DNA of 64,000 nt, from assembly GCA_964250805.1 (NCBI GenBank), contig CAXUHG010000004.1:47408-111407 (forward strand), written 5' to 3'. The notes beneath the pieces are model-generated. The model was not told the origin of the DNA and did not search any database. It worked only from the letters and a program-made list of their open reading frames with translations. Position 1 is the stretch's first letter; the number at the start of each line of letters is the position of its first letter. The position numbers were made by a program, and so were the translations under genes. Shown piece after piece: positions 42,783 through 52,762 of the stretch. The DNA comes from JBBQVS01 sp964250805 (GTDB lineage: Bacteria > Chloroflexota > Ktedonobacteria > Ktedonobacterales > Ktedonobacteraceae).

Positions 42783-44824
42783 GTTTCATGAGTCCTCACA
42801 CTACTAGCCTATATAACAATAGAATAATGAGAAGCCTGCCACGACCGCTACAACATCTTATTGAAAATTTGCTACGTATAGCTAGTAGTGCCGAATCCGA
42901 AAAAGAGGGAGTACAGAGCAGAGTTGCCATCCACGCATCTCTATCATCTTTTGAATGGGTCTCGTTGCTAGCGCTCACGAACGCGGCGGGCCTCTTTGTA
43001 ATAGCTTATGCCTTCACGAGAGCAAGGGCAGGCGGAACGGGAATTAACACACTGTTCCTGTTTGCTATGCTTATGATATTCGCTCCCATAGCGATAAGGT
43101 TGCTTCTGCCCAGGACAACACGCAGCGAACGTATCGGGCTTCTCAGTGTCATTGGCGTTAGCTGTTATCTCGTAAAGGTAATAGCCAACCCATTATATTT
43201 TACCTTTTTCGATGAGTTTTTACACTGGCGCACGCTTGAAGACATCACGCATAGCGGACATCTCTTCACACCTAACTCGTTACTGCCCGTTAGCCCATAT
43301 TATCCAGGGTTGGAGATTGTAACAAACGCTCTCAGCACAACAAGCGGATTGAGCAGTTTTCATGCAAGCCTTATTGTAATTGGTATGGCACGTCTGCTTA
43401 TGGTGCTGGCTCTATTCGCGCTCAATGAGCAAATTCTTAAATCGGCACGTGCTGCAAGCTTGGCGACACTCTTATACATGATAAATCCGCATTTTCTGTT
43501 CTTCGACGCTCAGTATGGCTACGAGTCGCTTGCGCTCCCGCTAGCAATATTTATGCTCTTCTCACTGTCACCACATCAAAAGGTCTCTAGCCGTCCAACA
43601 CAGTTCAAACTCTTCAACGAGAAGAGAAACTTTCCACATGGACTAAGTGCTAGTCTAAACAACAATCTACGCTGGATCACAATACTTACATGGTTTGTGC
43701 TGATTGCCATTGTTCTTACTCACCATGTCACAGATTTTTTCTTTGAAAGCGTGCTTGCGGTGTGGGCGATAACGTACACCTGCAAACGCCTTATTCCTTT
43801 CTATCGGTCAACGTTGCTGCTTACAGTGGGAATAGGCATAACAGCCTCAGTTCTCAGCACTTTGCGCGTAGACAATCCTGTAATCAGCTATCTCTCCTCG
43901 TTTATGGGTCAAGCTTTCGAGGAGTTCGGACACATTATCAGCGGCACGGGACCAGCAAAACAACTCTTTGTAAATTACTCTGGTCCGCCGACACCGCTAT
44001 GGGAGCGGCTTCTTACGGTAGTAACGATGGCTATTATCGTGTTCAGTCTGCCGTTCGGTTTACTCTGTCTCTGGCAACGTCTACGCTCTAACGCCCTTGC
44101 TCTAACGCTCGGCCTCTTCTCGTTGCTCTATCCAGTGAGTCAGGCATTTCGCTTGACAAATTCTGGCTCAGAGGTCGCGGATAGAGCGGCTGCCTTTCTC
44201 TTCATTCCTATCGCGTTGGTACTCGCGCTTTTTATCGTCCAGTTCTGGCCAATTCAGCGTCTACGCTGGTTTACTCTCTGTATGCTTACGGGAGCAATGT
44301 CGCTGGTCTTTATTGGTGGCATCGTGCTTGGTGATGGACCAGCATCCGCCCTGCTCCCCGGTCCATACGAGGCAACCGCCGATAATCGTTCAATTGAGCC
44401 GCAAGGTGTGCAGGCAGCTCTCTGGTCTCAGGACTACCTGAAATCAGATAATCGCTTCGCGGCGGATCGCATCAATCAAGTCATCATGGGAACCTATGGC
44501 AATCAACGCATCGTTACATCCATTCAAGATAATATAGATTTATCGGCAGTCTTTCTTGATCCAACGCTGAGCAACGATGATATTACACAGATACAGCAGG
44601 CGAAGGTACATTACCTCGTAACCGATATGCGCCTGACTCATGCGCTCCCTCTGCTCGGTTACTATTATGAGATGGATGAGCCAGACGCCTATCACCATAA
44701 AACGCCTATTCCGGCACAAGCTTTTATGAAATTCAGTGATGCGCGCCAAGCAGATCGCGTTTTCGACAGTGGAGATATCATTATCTACGATGTGGGAGGA
44801 TTGGGCAATGCGCCAAAGAAATAG
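42779..44824 (+). CDS. polytopic membrane protein, possible GT-C-type glycosyltransferase
   Basis: 681 residues. A 60-residue cytoplasmic start precedes about 12 to 14 membrane helices (SLLALTNAAGLFVIAYAF, LFLFAMLMIFAPIAIRLLL and so on). After the third helix, FTFFDEFLHWRTLEDITHSGHLF contains D-E-x-x-H-W, in the first outside loop where GT-C enzymes carry their catalytic acid, and PYYPGLEIVTNAL follows. A soluble end domain of about 130 residues comes last (KSDNRFAADRINQVIMGTYGNQRIV). No named family is certain; DUF2206-like proteins of Chloroflexota and archaea look similar. Coupled to the GT4 gene before it. Confidence 0.6.
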   Translation: MSFMSPHTTSLYNNRIMRSLPRPLQHLIENLLRIASSAESEKEGVQSRVAIHASLSSFEWVSLLALTNAAGLFVIAYAFTRARAGGTGINTLFLFAMLMIFAPIAIRLLLPRTTRSERIGLLSVIGVSCYLVKVIANPLYFTFFDEFLHWRTLEDITHSGHLFTPNSLLPVSPYYPGLEIVTNALSTTSGLSSFHASLIVIGMARLLMVLALFALNEQILKSARAASLATLLYMINPHFLFFDAQYGYESLALPLAIFMLFSLSPHQKVSSRPTQFKLFNEKRNFPHGLSASLNNNLRWITILTWFVLIAIVLTHHVTDFFFESVLAVWAITYTCKRLIPFYRSTLLLTVGIGITASVLSTLRVDNPVISYLSSFMGQAFEEFGHIISGTGPAKQLFVNYSGPPTPLWERLLTVVTMAIIVFSLPFGLLCLWQRLRSNALALTLGLFSLLYPVSQAFRLTNSGSEVADRAAAFLFIPIALVLALFIVQFWPIQRLRWFTLCMLTGAMSLVFIGGIVLGDGPASALLPGPYEATADNRSIEPQGVQAALWSQDYLKSDNRFAADRINQVIMGTYGNQRIVTSIQDNIDLSAVFLDPTLSNDDITQIQQAKVHYLVTDMRLTHALPLLGYYYEMDEPDAYHHKTPIPAQAFMKFSDARQADRVFDSGDIIIYDVGGLGNAPKK

Positions 44825-45716
44825 TGACATGTTCGCGGCTATAGCTATCGCTGCGTTGAATATCGTAGGAGCATTTCTTCCTACACACGTATTTCTTGTT
44901 AGTGCTACACTGGCTCTGCCACTTGTCTTTTTTATACCCGGTTATGTACTTATAGAGATGATTGCCCTCAAGAGCATGCTCAGCACGTTCCACCGTATTA
45001 TTTTTAGTCTTGGCTTGAGCATAACTCTCGACATTATTGGCGGCTTCCTCCTGAATATTTTACCAGTAGGGCTGCGTGCAGAATCATGGGTTGTTTTATT
45101 AGGCAGTTTTACCTTGCTATTTGCACTGCTCATACCATTGCTGAGAAGAGATGAGGTAGGGACCGATTTATCGCGTCCTTCTTGGCAATCGAGGTACCAA
45201 CAGGACGCGGTAAATCGGTCCCTACCGACAGTTCAATCGCATGATCAGTACGTAGTCAATCGGGGCGTGATAAATCAGGCCCCTACAATGAGTTCCATAC
45301 TACGCGGCGGTGCGATTCTCTGCCTTGCCATCATTCTCGTTGTCGTCGCGCTCGTGTATGCCACGAATGGAGTCACGCAACAGCCTCATACAGGCTTCAC
45401 ACAGCTATGGATGCTACCACCCGCTCAGCCAGAACAACAGTGTATCGTGCATCTGGGAGTACATAGCTTTGAGTTGACACCCGTCACCTATTCCGTAACC
45501 TTGAGCGTTAATACAGTGCGGGAGGTTGTATGGCCCTCTATTGCCCTTGCCCCGAACCAGACATGGGATCAACCCATTCTCGTTCCAGCAAGCTCTACAC
45601 ATACCACCACCGTAGAGGTAAAGCTTTACAAGGGAAACAGTTCAAGCAGCGTGTATCGTCAAGTCCACATCACGCTCCATTTTAACCAAGCAGGCAAATT
45701 TTTTCATTGTGTATAA
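44808..45716 (+). CDS. DUF1616-like membrane protein carrying a translated REPIN
   Basis: 302 residues from ATG 44808 (RBS gggagg), overlapping the previous gene by 17 bases. Four N-terminal helices match DUF1616: FFIPGYVLIEMIALKS, HRIIFSLGLSITLDIIGGFLLNILPVGL, ESWVVLLGSFTLLFALLIPLL. Residues about 116-163 (VGTDLSRPSW ... NRGVINQAPT) are encoded by a B-type REPIN plus a C-type unit and look unlike protein sequence. Then come another helix (GGAILCLAIILVVVALVYA) and an outside beta domain (about 110 residues). Without the insert the helices would be separated by a short loop. Function unknown; common in archaeal and Chloroflexota glycan loci. Confidence 0.7.
   Translation: MRQRNSDMFAAIAIAALNIVGAFLPTHVFLVSATLALPLVFFIPGYVLIEMIALKSMLSTFHRIIFSLGLSITLDIIGGFLLNILPVGLRAESWVVLLGSFTLLFALLIPLLRRDEVGTDLSRPSWQSRYQQDAVNRSLPTVQSHDQYVVNRGVINQAPTMSSILRGGAILCLAIILVVVALVYATNGVTQQPHTGFTQLWMLPPAQPEQQCIVHLGVHSFELTPVTYSVTLSVNTVREVVWPSIALAPNQTWDQPILVPASSTHTTTVEVKLYKGNSSSSVYRQVHITLHFNQAGKFFHCV
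45155..45286. repeat. B-type REPIN (45155-45226) followed by a reversed C-type unit, inside a gene
   Basis: ggtagggaccgatttatcgc-gtcc and its complement (45155-45226), then a unit reading on the minus strand gtaggggcctgatttatcac-gcccc (45261-45286; stem GGGC/GCCC). Both keep the frame open through 132 bases. Confidence 0.85.
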
Positions 45717-45759
45717 AATGCAGAGTGTGACCTCTGCATTTTATACACAATGAAAAATT
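45700..45759 (+). terminator. 26-bp hairpin at the end of the DUF1616-like gene
   Basis: Arms about 45700-45725 and 45732-45758 are complementary except for one extra T in the left arm's T-run. The stop codon (45714-45716) is inside the left arm. Confidence 0.7.
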
Positions 45760-45856
45760 GTTCATCGTTCTCCTAAAGAAGAGAGCAAGTATGCCGACAA
45801 TTAACAACAGAGGATATTCTTAATTGTCAATCTCTCTTGTGAGGAGAAAATAACAC

Positions 45857-47377
45857 ATGACTCAATTGACTCGGACTCGTCGGACGCGCATCTTCACCAG
45901 CATCATAGCATGCGCATTACTTTTGCTCGCGGCTAGTTTCATTCTTCCTTTTGCCTCTGCCCAGGGACCAAAGGGATACACTGTTCGCTCACAATCTTAT
46001 TATACTACGACCCCCCAAATCAGCACCAATGTTCTCACAAACCCTGGCAAGGGTTGGGTTCTCTACGGCTCGCCTTCACAGCAGTCCGCGGGTACACTTG
46101 CCTATGGCAGCGTCGGTTATGTGCGCTACGACTGGTCGAGTGTTGAGCCAACTGAGGGTCATTATAACTGGTCTATGATCGACTATGACCTCAACTCGTG
46201 GGTTGCAGTTGGTAAGCAGTTCGCCTTTGGCGTCATGAATGCCGATAGCTCCTCCTCGACGAGCTATGTTACGCCTTCATGGGTCTTCAAAGATGGGGCT
46301 GCCTCTGTTCGCACCAACTCTGTTGATGATGTTAGTGGCCTAAAGGGTGTGCAGTATGTCCCAGTCTGGAATGACCCAATCTACCTACAAAAAGTACGTG
46401 ACTTCCTTGCGGCTCTTGCAAAACGGTATGACGGCAATCCACATATCGCCTACATTGATATCCGCTCTTATGGCAACTGGGGAGAGCAGCATGTGTACGG
46501 CATCTCGCCCTCAGTCGCCCTTTCAGCAACAGGCGTGCAGACACACATCCAGATGTATAGAAATGCTTTTCAGCATACGCAGCTCATCGTTCCCTGGGGC
46601 ATGCCCGATTATAACAGCGTCTACGGTTGGGCAGTCAACAACGGCGTCGGTATGAGGCGCGACGGCATGATGGTAGACTCTAACGGTAGTGAACTCGCGC
46701 CTGCCAATGGAAAAGCACCTGCCGTCTTCGAGTTCTACGGTAGCTACCAATGGCTCAATAGTAGCGGCTACTGGAACGCCGATAAGCTACGCCAGGAAGT
46801 GGAAATAGGCAAACCGAGTTACATCGGCATGGGACAATGGGATAACGATGCTCAATTGATGCTTGCGGCACAACCAACACTCATCCGCGACCTTGCAAAT
46901 CATATGGGTTACGATTTCGTACTGAAAAGCGCGACTCTGCCAACGACGATTAGCAACAACCAACCAACAACCATTAGTCTCTCATGGAACAATCAGGGTG
47001 TCACCTACTTGTACAAACACGCTTATGTCGCAGTAGCCCTACTTGATAGCTCAAACAACGTAGTGCAGAAGCAGTGGTTTAGCGGCTCAAATCCGAACGC
47101 ATGGGCACCTGGACAAACCACGACAGAAAGTGCGAACTTCACCTTCAACGGATTGAACACGAATTCCTATAAGATCGCGGTTGGTCTGTTCCAAAACCAG
47201 ACGGATAGCAACCCGATCTACCAAATCGGCAATCAGGGGCGCACAGCAAATGGTTGGTATGTCATATCAACCAACTCAGCTACCACTAGCACTAATCAAT
47301 GTGGCGTCCTACATTCAGCTTCACGTTTGCCTATGTTCCTACGTGATGGATGCCAGAGACCAAAAATAATCGCCTAG
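45857..47377 (+). CDS. secreted DUF4832-domain protein, glycoside-hydrolase-like
   Basis: 506 residues; RBS gaggag. Signal peptide: IFTSIIACALLLLAASFILPFASAQG. A TIM-barrel-like domain follows: NPGKGWVLYGSPSQQ, VGYVRYDWSSVEPTEGHYNWSMIDYDLNSW (typical of GH42/GH5-like barrels), HIAYIDIRSYGNWGEQHVYG with an E after NWG that is a candidate catalytic acid, and HTQLIVPWGMPDYNS. The last 140 residues are a beta-sandwich (PTTISLSWNNQGVTYLYKHAYVAVALLDSSN) of the DUF4832 type. It is probably an exported enzyme or binding protein for the glycan made by this locus. A short Cys-containing tail (CGVLHSASRLPMFLRDGC) is unusual. Confidence 0.75.
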   Translation: MTQLTRTRRTRIFTSIIACALLLLAASFILPFASAQGPKGYTVRSQSYYTTTPQISTNVLTNPGKGWVLYGSPSQQSAGTLAYGSVGYVRYDWSSVEPTEGHYNWSMIDYDLNSWVAVGKQFAFGVMNADSSSSTSYVTPSWVFKDGAASVRTNSVDDVSGLKGVQYVPVWNDPIYLQKVRDFLAALAKRYDGNPHIAYIDIRSYGNWGEQHVYGISPSVALSATGVQTHIQMYRNAFQHTQLIVPWGMPDYNSVYGWAVNNGVGMRRDGMMVDSNGSELAPANGKAPAVFEFYGSYQWLNSSGYWNADKLRQEVEIGKPSYIGMGQWDNDAQLMLAAQPTLIRDLANHMGYDFVLKSATLPTTISNNQPTTISLSWNNQGVTYLYKHAYVAVALLDSSNNVVQKQWFSGSNPNAWAPGQTTTESANFTFNGLNTNSYKIAVGLFQNQTDSNPIYQIGNQGRTANGWYVISTNSATTSTNQCGVLHSASRLPMFLRDGCQRPKIIA

Positions 47378-47385
47378 ACCTTCCT

Positions 47386-47435
47386 CATCCACCAATGTCC
47401 CGACAGTTAATCAGGTCGATGGACATTGGTGGATG
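47386..47435 (+). terminator. 15-bp hairpin after the DUF4832 gene
   Basis: Arms 47386-47400 and 47421-47435 are perfectly complementary around a 20-base loop, nine bases after the stop codon. Confidence 0.6.
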
Positions 47436-47442
47436 GGAGCAG

Positions 47443-47651
47443 GACTCGCCCCTTGTGGCAATACACTTCACATACTAAGAATGGTATAGAAATAAGACGA
47501 CGAACGCCCACAAGGGGCGAGTCCCTACTATATAACGTCGGTATGCGCTCCGCGCATTTGGTATAGTAGGGACTCGCCCCTTGTGGGCGTCCGACCTCCA
47601 ATGCACCGACCTTCGTCTTATTTGAACAGTATTGTCCCTTGTGGGCGTCCG
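47443..47651. repeat. cluster of D-type REP units
   Basis: A REPIN at 47499-47592 has arms gtagggactcgccccttgtg-ggcgtcc facing inward (heads at 47528 and 47566) around a 37-base centre. Partial units lie at 47443-47459 and 47635-47651. The stem is GGAC/GTCC plus GCCC/GGGC. The rest of the gap to 47907 has no gene that I can see. Confidence 0.75.
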
Positions 47652-47907
47652 TCCTCGTATTTTTTGTACCATTCTTATTATTCAAACAGTATTGCTTTTC
47701 GCGAGTGTCCGTTGATTGACTTTTGAAAAAGGAACGTTTTATCGACTTTCACCGTCTAAAATGCGAGGCGTGATTCGTTCCCATAGTTGGAAGGGACGTA
47801 CATCCATCGAGAGTAATAGGCATGTTACTGAGATTCTCTCCACAACGTCATAGTTCAATGAACAGTTTTATTCGCGCTTTCACTACTATAATAGGATATG
47901 AGGTACA

Positions 47908-49185
47908 ATGAAAATACACTCAAAAAATTTCTTTCTTCCCTCACTACTGCTACTACTATGTATAATAGTTAGCGGATGTTCACTTTTTGGCAATACTACA
48001 CAACCAGCACCAAAGCTGAAACCCAAGCCTGTAGTAAATGGCACTCCTGGAGGTACATCTTTAGCGGGTACACCGGTATCCGATCCACAACTGGACACAA
48101 TGGTCATGCAGGCACTCGGCGATATCAACCAGTATGGCTATGGCTCTACAAATAAATATGGCACAGGTATTCGTATTAACTGGTATCGCGACAATCCCAA
48201 CGACCAACAAAACAAGGGTCATGATGGGCAAAATGATATTCGCGTCTATGAAAATATGGTCTGGTATGAGGCGCGTCATCCCGGCGACACGTCAATGAAG
48301 GCCAATATTGCTCGCTTACAACCAATCGTCTACGCGGAATGGGCTACAACCGCTAACTCGAAAGGCTCCGACGACCCGAAAGGTTGGATTTACTTTATGT
48401 TCCAGCGGCTTGTCCAATATGATGATAGCACCATCTGGACAAACACAATGAAGCACTGGGCTACCTATGTTGCCAAGGGGATTGACCCAACTGCTGGAGT
48501 TGCCCATGCCAGAGTTGTTACATCGACTGCCGATAATTCGCCATCGTGTCCAGATGGCTACCGTGTAGACCAGAGTTTAGAAAACGGCCTAGCACTAGTG
48601 GACGCAGGAACGCGCTTCAACGAGCCGAATTGGGTACAAATAGGCTCACAGGAAGTAGATACAGTCATTAAGCAGGCTTACGTAACCAAGTATCATATGT
48701 TTGCACGCATTGTCTGTCAAGGACAAATATCGGATTGGGAAGCTAAAGGTGGCGAAATCGGTCAGGAGGTGGATGCCTTGCTCAAGACCGGTTCCTATGT
48801 ACACAATGATACCTATCTCAACCTTGCAAAAGAAATTCTTGATGCAGTGTCAGACCCATCGGTTGGACTACGGGATATGCAGAATGGTGGTATCTACTTC
48901 AAATTTATGCTGGATAGTGGCACAGTTGATAAGAGCCGTAAAGAGATGCGCCAACTCGAAATTCTTCAGGCGGTTCACGAGGCTAATGCGATCTTCAATA
49001 ACCGTTATGCCGACTTTGAGGCGAGCCTGATTAAAGTCGCAAAAAGTTCTTTCTTCCCAACGCCTGTTGCTGGCTGGATGTACGAAGTGAGTAACGACTA
49101 CCAGCTTTACAAAGGAACAGAAAACTGGATTAGCACCGAGGCTTCGGTCATAGCAATGGAGGCTATTCAAACGCTTCTCAGCTAA
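47908..49185 (+). CDS. secreted lipoprotein, alpha/alpha-toroid glycosidase-like
   Basis: 425 residues; RBS gagg. Lipoprotein signal: FFLPSLLLLLCIIVSGCSLFGN with the lipobox Cys at about residue 24, then a Pro/Lys/Thr linker. The body is mainly helical with repeated aromatic/acidic phrases (YENMVWYEARHPGDTSMKANIARLQPIVYAEW, GWIYFMFQRLVQYDDSTIW, YRVDQSLENGLALVDAG, NGGIYFKFMLDSGTVDKSRKEMRQLEILQAVHEANAIF). This spacing of helices suits an (alpha/alpha) toroid as in six-hairpin glycosidases, but I cannot match a named family. Last gene of the plus-strand glycan operon, so a role in trimming or binding the exported glycan is plausible. Confidence 0.6.
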   Translation: MKIHSKNFFLPSLLLLLCIIVSGCSLFGNTTQPAPKLKPKPVVNGTPGGTSLAGTPVSDPQLDTMVMQALGDINQYGYGSTNKYGTGIRINWYRDNPNDQQNKGHDGQNDIRVYENMVWYEARHPGDTSMKANIARLQPIVYAEWATTANSKGSDDPKGWIYFMFQRLVQYDDSTIWTNTMKHWATYVAKGIDPTAGVAHARVVTSTADNSPSCPDGYRVDQSLENGLALVDAGTRFNEPNWVQIGSQEVDTVIKQAYVTKYHMFARIVCQGQISDWEAKGGEIGQEVDALLKTGSYVHNDTYLNLAKEILDAVSDPSVGLRDMQNGGIYFKFMLDSGTVDKSRKEMRQLEILQAVHEANAIFNNRYADFEASLIKVAKSSFFPTPVAGWMYEVSNDYQLYKGTENWISTEASVIAMEAIQTLLS

Positions 49186-49199
49186 TCACAATCTCGCTT

Positions 49200-49378
<179 letters not shown>

Positions 49379-49379
<1 letters not shown>

Positions 49380-52300
49380 TACTTCGCTCCTCGGAAGTAG
49401 ACAGCCGATCCGTAGCCCTCATAGACAAGGTGAAAATCCTCTGGGAATGTGAACCGCTTAAAGATTTCCGCTTGATATGACCCGTTATCCGATATAATCC
49501 AGATACGGCTATGGCTTGCGAGAACCGTCTGAAAATCATCCTGGTTAAACATGGCCTTTGCATTGGACGCCGTTTCGACGACGCTACCGTTCTTCTCAAT
49601 CAAGAAGAGAGCGCGATTGACAGAGAAGAAGTAATCGACTCTGCCTTCGTAGTACAATGTTGTATTTGGTGGTGCGATAGAAATTACGATATCGTCCTTC
49701 TGTAAATGTGCCTTCATATATGCCCCCGTAGCATCGTAGTCGGCATAGTGGCGATGATAGGCGAAGCCAACCAACCTGCTCACGAACAGGTTATAGCCAC
49801 TGAGCGGTAAGATTGGTAGAACAAGTACAGAGACACATGTCATAAGTACAGTTACGCGTAGCGCAAGTTTCATAGGCCACGACAGATAACGGTCATTCTT
49901 TGTTACGGGTGTGCCGACGGCATCATCTTGTCTTTTCTGCAATGTCACATATGGGCGAGCTAATGACCATACGACAAGCAACATCCTCAAGAGAGCATAG
50001 GAACCCATCAGGTAATAGACGGGCAGAATCGCATAAACATAGCGATCAGCCGTAGCAGTGAACACAAATACAATCGTTAAGACGGAAACGACGAGGAACA
50101 CTGCACAATACTTTGCTCGCGTATCCTTGCTACGAAGTGCCCAGAAACATCCCAGTGTTGCTAGTATGGAATTCAGCGTTATCCAAGGATATGAACCATT
50201 ACCGAGATTACTTGGTATAAAGAACAGGTTCATATAGAAGGGAATGTTGTCTGTTGTGAATCCTACCTGTGGTCGTTGACTTGAATCGGTACCAAGTGTT
50301 GGTGGATGTGAGTATTTTACCACCAGCAACTGAAGCCCGATTATGACAACGCAAAATATTGCAGCAAACCACCAATGCTTCTCATACATGACCGAGGGCA
50401 AAAGGCGTTTTTTATCAAAACTCGCTACCAGAATAGCTAGCAAGAAACCCGGCAAGGCAATAAAGACTTCTTCATGACTGAAGTACGTCAGCACAAGACT
50501 TATCGCCGCCGCATAGACAAGATACGCCTTGTTACGTTTCTGAATAGCCACATAGAACAAGAAGACCGTTAGCAGCGTCAACATTTGCTCCTGCTCATAC
50601 ATACGCATTTGACGGCTCCACACCAGCGAAGTAGGCGAGAATGTCAACATGGCTGTAGCGAGTAGCGCAATACGCTTGTTGAAGAAGTACGAGCCTACGA
50701 TATAGAGAAGCGGCAAGCTTATCAAGTATTCTACAACGCTGATCGCGCGAGGAATACCATCCGCCTGTCCAAAGAGCGTTGTCCAGAGCGCAAGCAGGTA
50801 CGAATAGAGTTCGGATTTGGGATACAAAAAGCCAGATGGGAAAAATGGCAAACCTGATGCTAGTATGCCACGTGAGGCATAGTAGCTTGATAGCTCATCT
50901 TGCCAATACGGTTCGTAAGCTAAGTTATAGCAACTGAGAGGAATCGCGATCAGAACTAGGGCCACCAACGCCCAATTTTGACGTAGCCAGCGCAAGACTC
51001 GATCTATTCTATCACTTTGACGCGCCGGAATTCTTATCGAGGCTGTTGTATACAGATCATGCAAGCCCTCCTGCACAAAGGCAAAACGTGAACTTGAGAG
51101 TAACGACGCCGTAGCTCCCGGTACCTTCTGATTGCTTCGAGCCGCAGTATTAAGCCAAAGAATCAGACATGTAACCCATACAACTGCTGAGAGGATAGTC
51201 ACCCAGAACCATGTAAACGGAAATGGTCGGGGCATCTGTGGTTCGCGTGATAATGCTAGAAGCAAGCCTTCAAGCACGATGGCAGGCACATACATCAAGC
51301 TACCAATTGCCAGTGCTTCTCCACCAGAGCGGGCAAAGCGACGCAGTACAACGAGCGAGAAAAACAGCCACAAGCCAATTATCAAAACAGAGGCACCAAC
51401 GACTGTCACAATAGAGAGGGCAATTGGTACCACCTGAACATTATTTTGGCTCAAACTCTCTGGCAAATAGAAAGAGCCAATATCACCTGGACGTGCAACG
51501 ACTGTAGGAGCAGACCAAGCTTGAATGGCGGAACCGCCTTGTAGCCAGCCATCCACAGGTTTAGGAGATACACGCCAGTAAGAGTCTGTAGAAAGCCAAT
51601 AGTTCTTGCCAGAATTATCACTTAACAGGGCATCCGTCGAAAGTGCTGAACTTAATGCGGTCTGACCAGAATGACCGGTATTCACACCAGGAGCTGCGAC
51701 GTGTATTGCGATAGTATTTATCCCCACATGTAGATATGGAGAAATGTTGTAGATACCTACTGCAAGGCCAGCACGCGGCTGATCTGGTACATCAGCATCA
51801 CTCAGATAGGTCGCTAAGTCCTGACCGATAAGCGGGTTGGTAAGCGGTGCCTGGCCTTTCCAAGAAATAAACTGGTTTCCGTTAATATACACGTCTGCTG
51901 TGCCAGTTGCGGCAAGGCGCAACCACGCTCCGTTATAGCTCAATGGTAGCGAGAACTGACGCACGAAATAGGCATCATGACTCACACCTACTCCAATCCA
52001 CTGCTGCGACAAAGGATGTTCATACAGCAAAGGATTGACTTCCGATGTTGGGTTAAGATTCAGATCGTTGTTGTTTTGTACGGCCCTCCAGCTAGTAGCA
52101 TCGTAGTCAACATTGCTCCATACGCTGGACTCCGATGGATAACGTTGGTAGACAAGACCGCTGTCTCCAGTTCCAATCCAGCCAGTTCCTGAACCATCTC
52201 GATATACCGTATCCCCATGCACCATGCCAAAACTAGCACGCAGCGCGGGTAAAGCGTTATCGACATTTGCGACACGAGCTGCTACTACATTTGTACCTAT

Positions 52301-52735
52301 CTGCACGACTGAGGTTACATCATAAACATATGCTCGCGGAAAAGTACCTTGATAAAAATCACGTTTATTCGAGCCGATAAACTTTCCGTTCACATACAAG
52401 CTGAACACCTGGTTTGCCGCGATCACCACGAAAGCACTATTAGGGGGCGCATTGATGTCTAGTGAATGACGAAAATAAGCTACTGGCCCTGCGCTATCAG
52501 CCGCTTTCACCCACTGCGCATTCCCCCAACTTGGCGGGAAGCTTGCGGGTTGTGGCACAATAAACAATTGATAGGAGAATATTGAGGCACCAAAACAGGC
52601 CAGCAAAAGACATATCCATACAAGTGACTGAATGCCTAACTTTCTGCCCGCTACTACCGTCTGTTGCATTTCTATTTGCGAGATTTGAAAAGAAGATGCT
52701 TCTTCTGAGGTTTTCGTTGTTTGAGAAGAGATCAT
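49379..52735 (-). CDS. GT39-type membrane glycosyltransferase with N-terminal jelly-roll domains
   Basis: 1118 residues. One helix at about 34-55, then about 370 outside residues with two jelly-roll modules: YFRHSLDINAPPNSAFVVIAANQVFSLYVNGKFIG ... IGTNVVAARV, and DAYFVRQFSLPLSYNGAWLRLAATGTADVYINGNQF ... VGINTIAIHV. These resemble the sugar-binding domains of rhamnosidases and family 2 hydrolases. From about 430 membrane helices begin; the GT-C core has YEPYWQDELSSYYASRG with the D-E pair in the first loop, VEYLISLPLLYIVGSYFF, and SRQMRMYEQEQMLTLLTVFLF, the PMT_2 pattern. It should transfer a sugar from a lipid-phosphate donor outside the membrane. Last gene of the minus-strand operon. Confidence 0.82.
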
Positions 52736-52762
52736 AACACCACTTCTTTCTGCATATCCACC

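Noticed and set aside
44736..44807. Upstream start for the DUF1616-like protein
   Set aside because: It lies inside the preceding gene; ATG 44808 has a good RBS and precedes the first helix properly.
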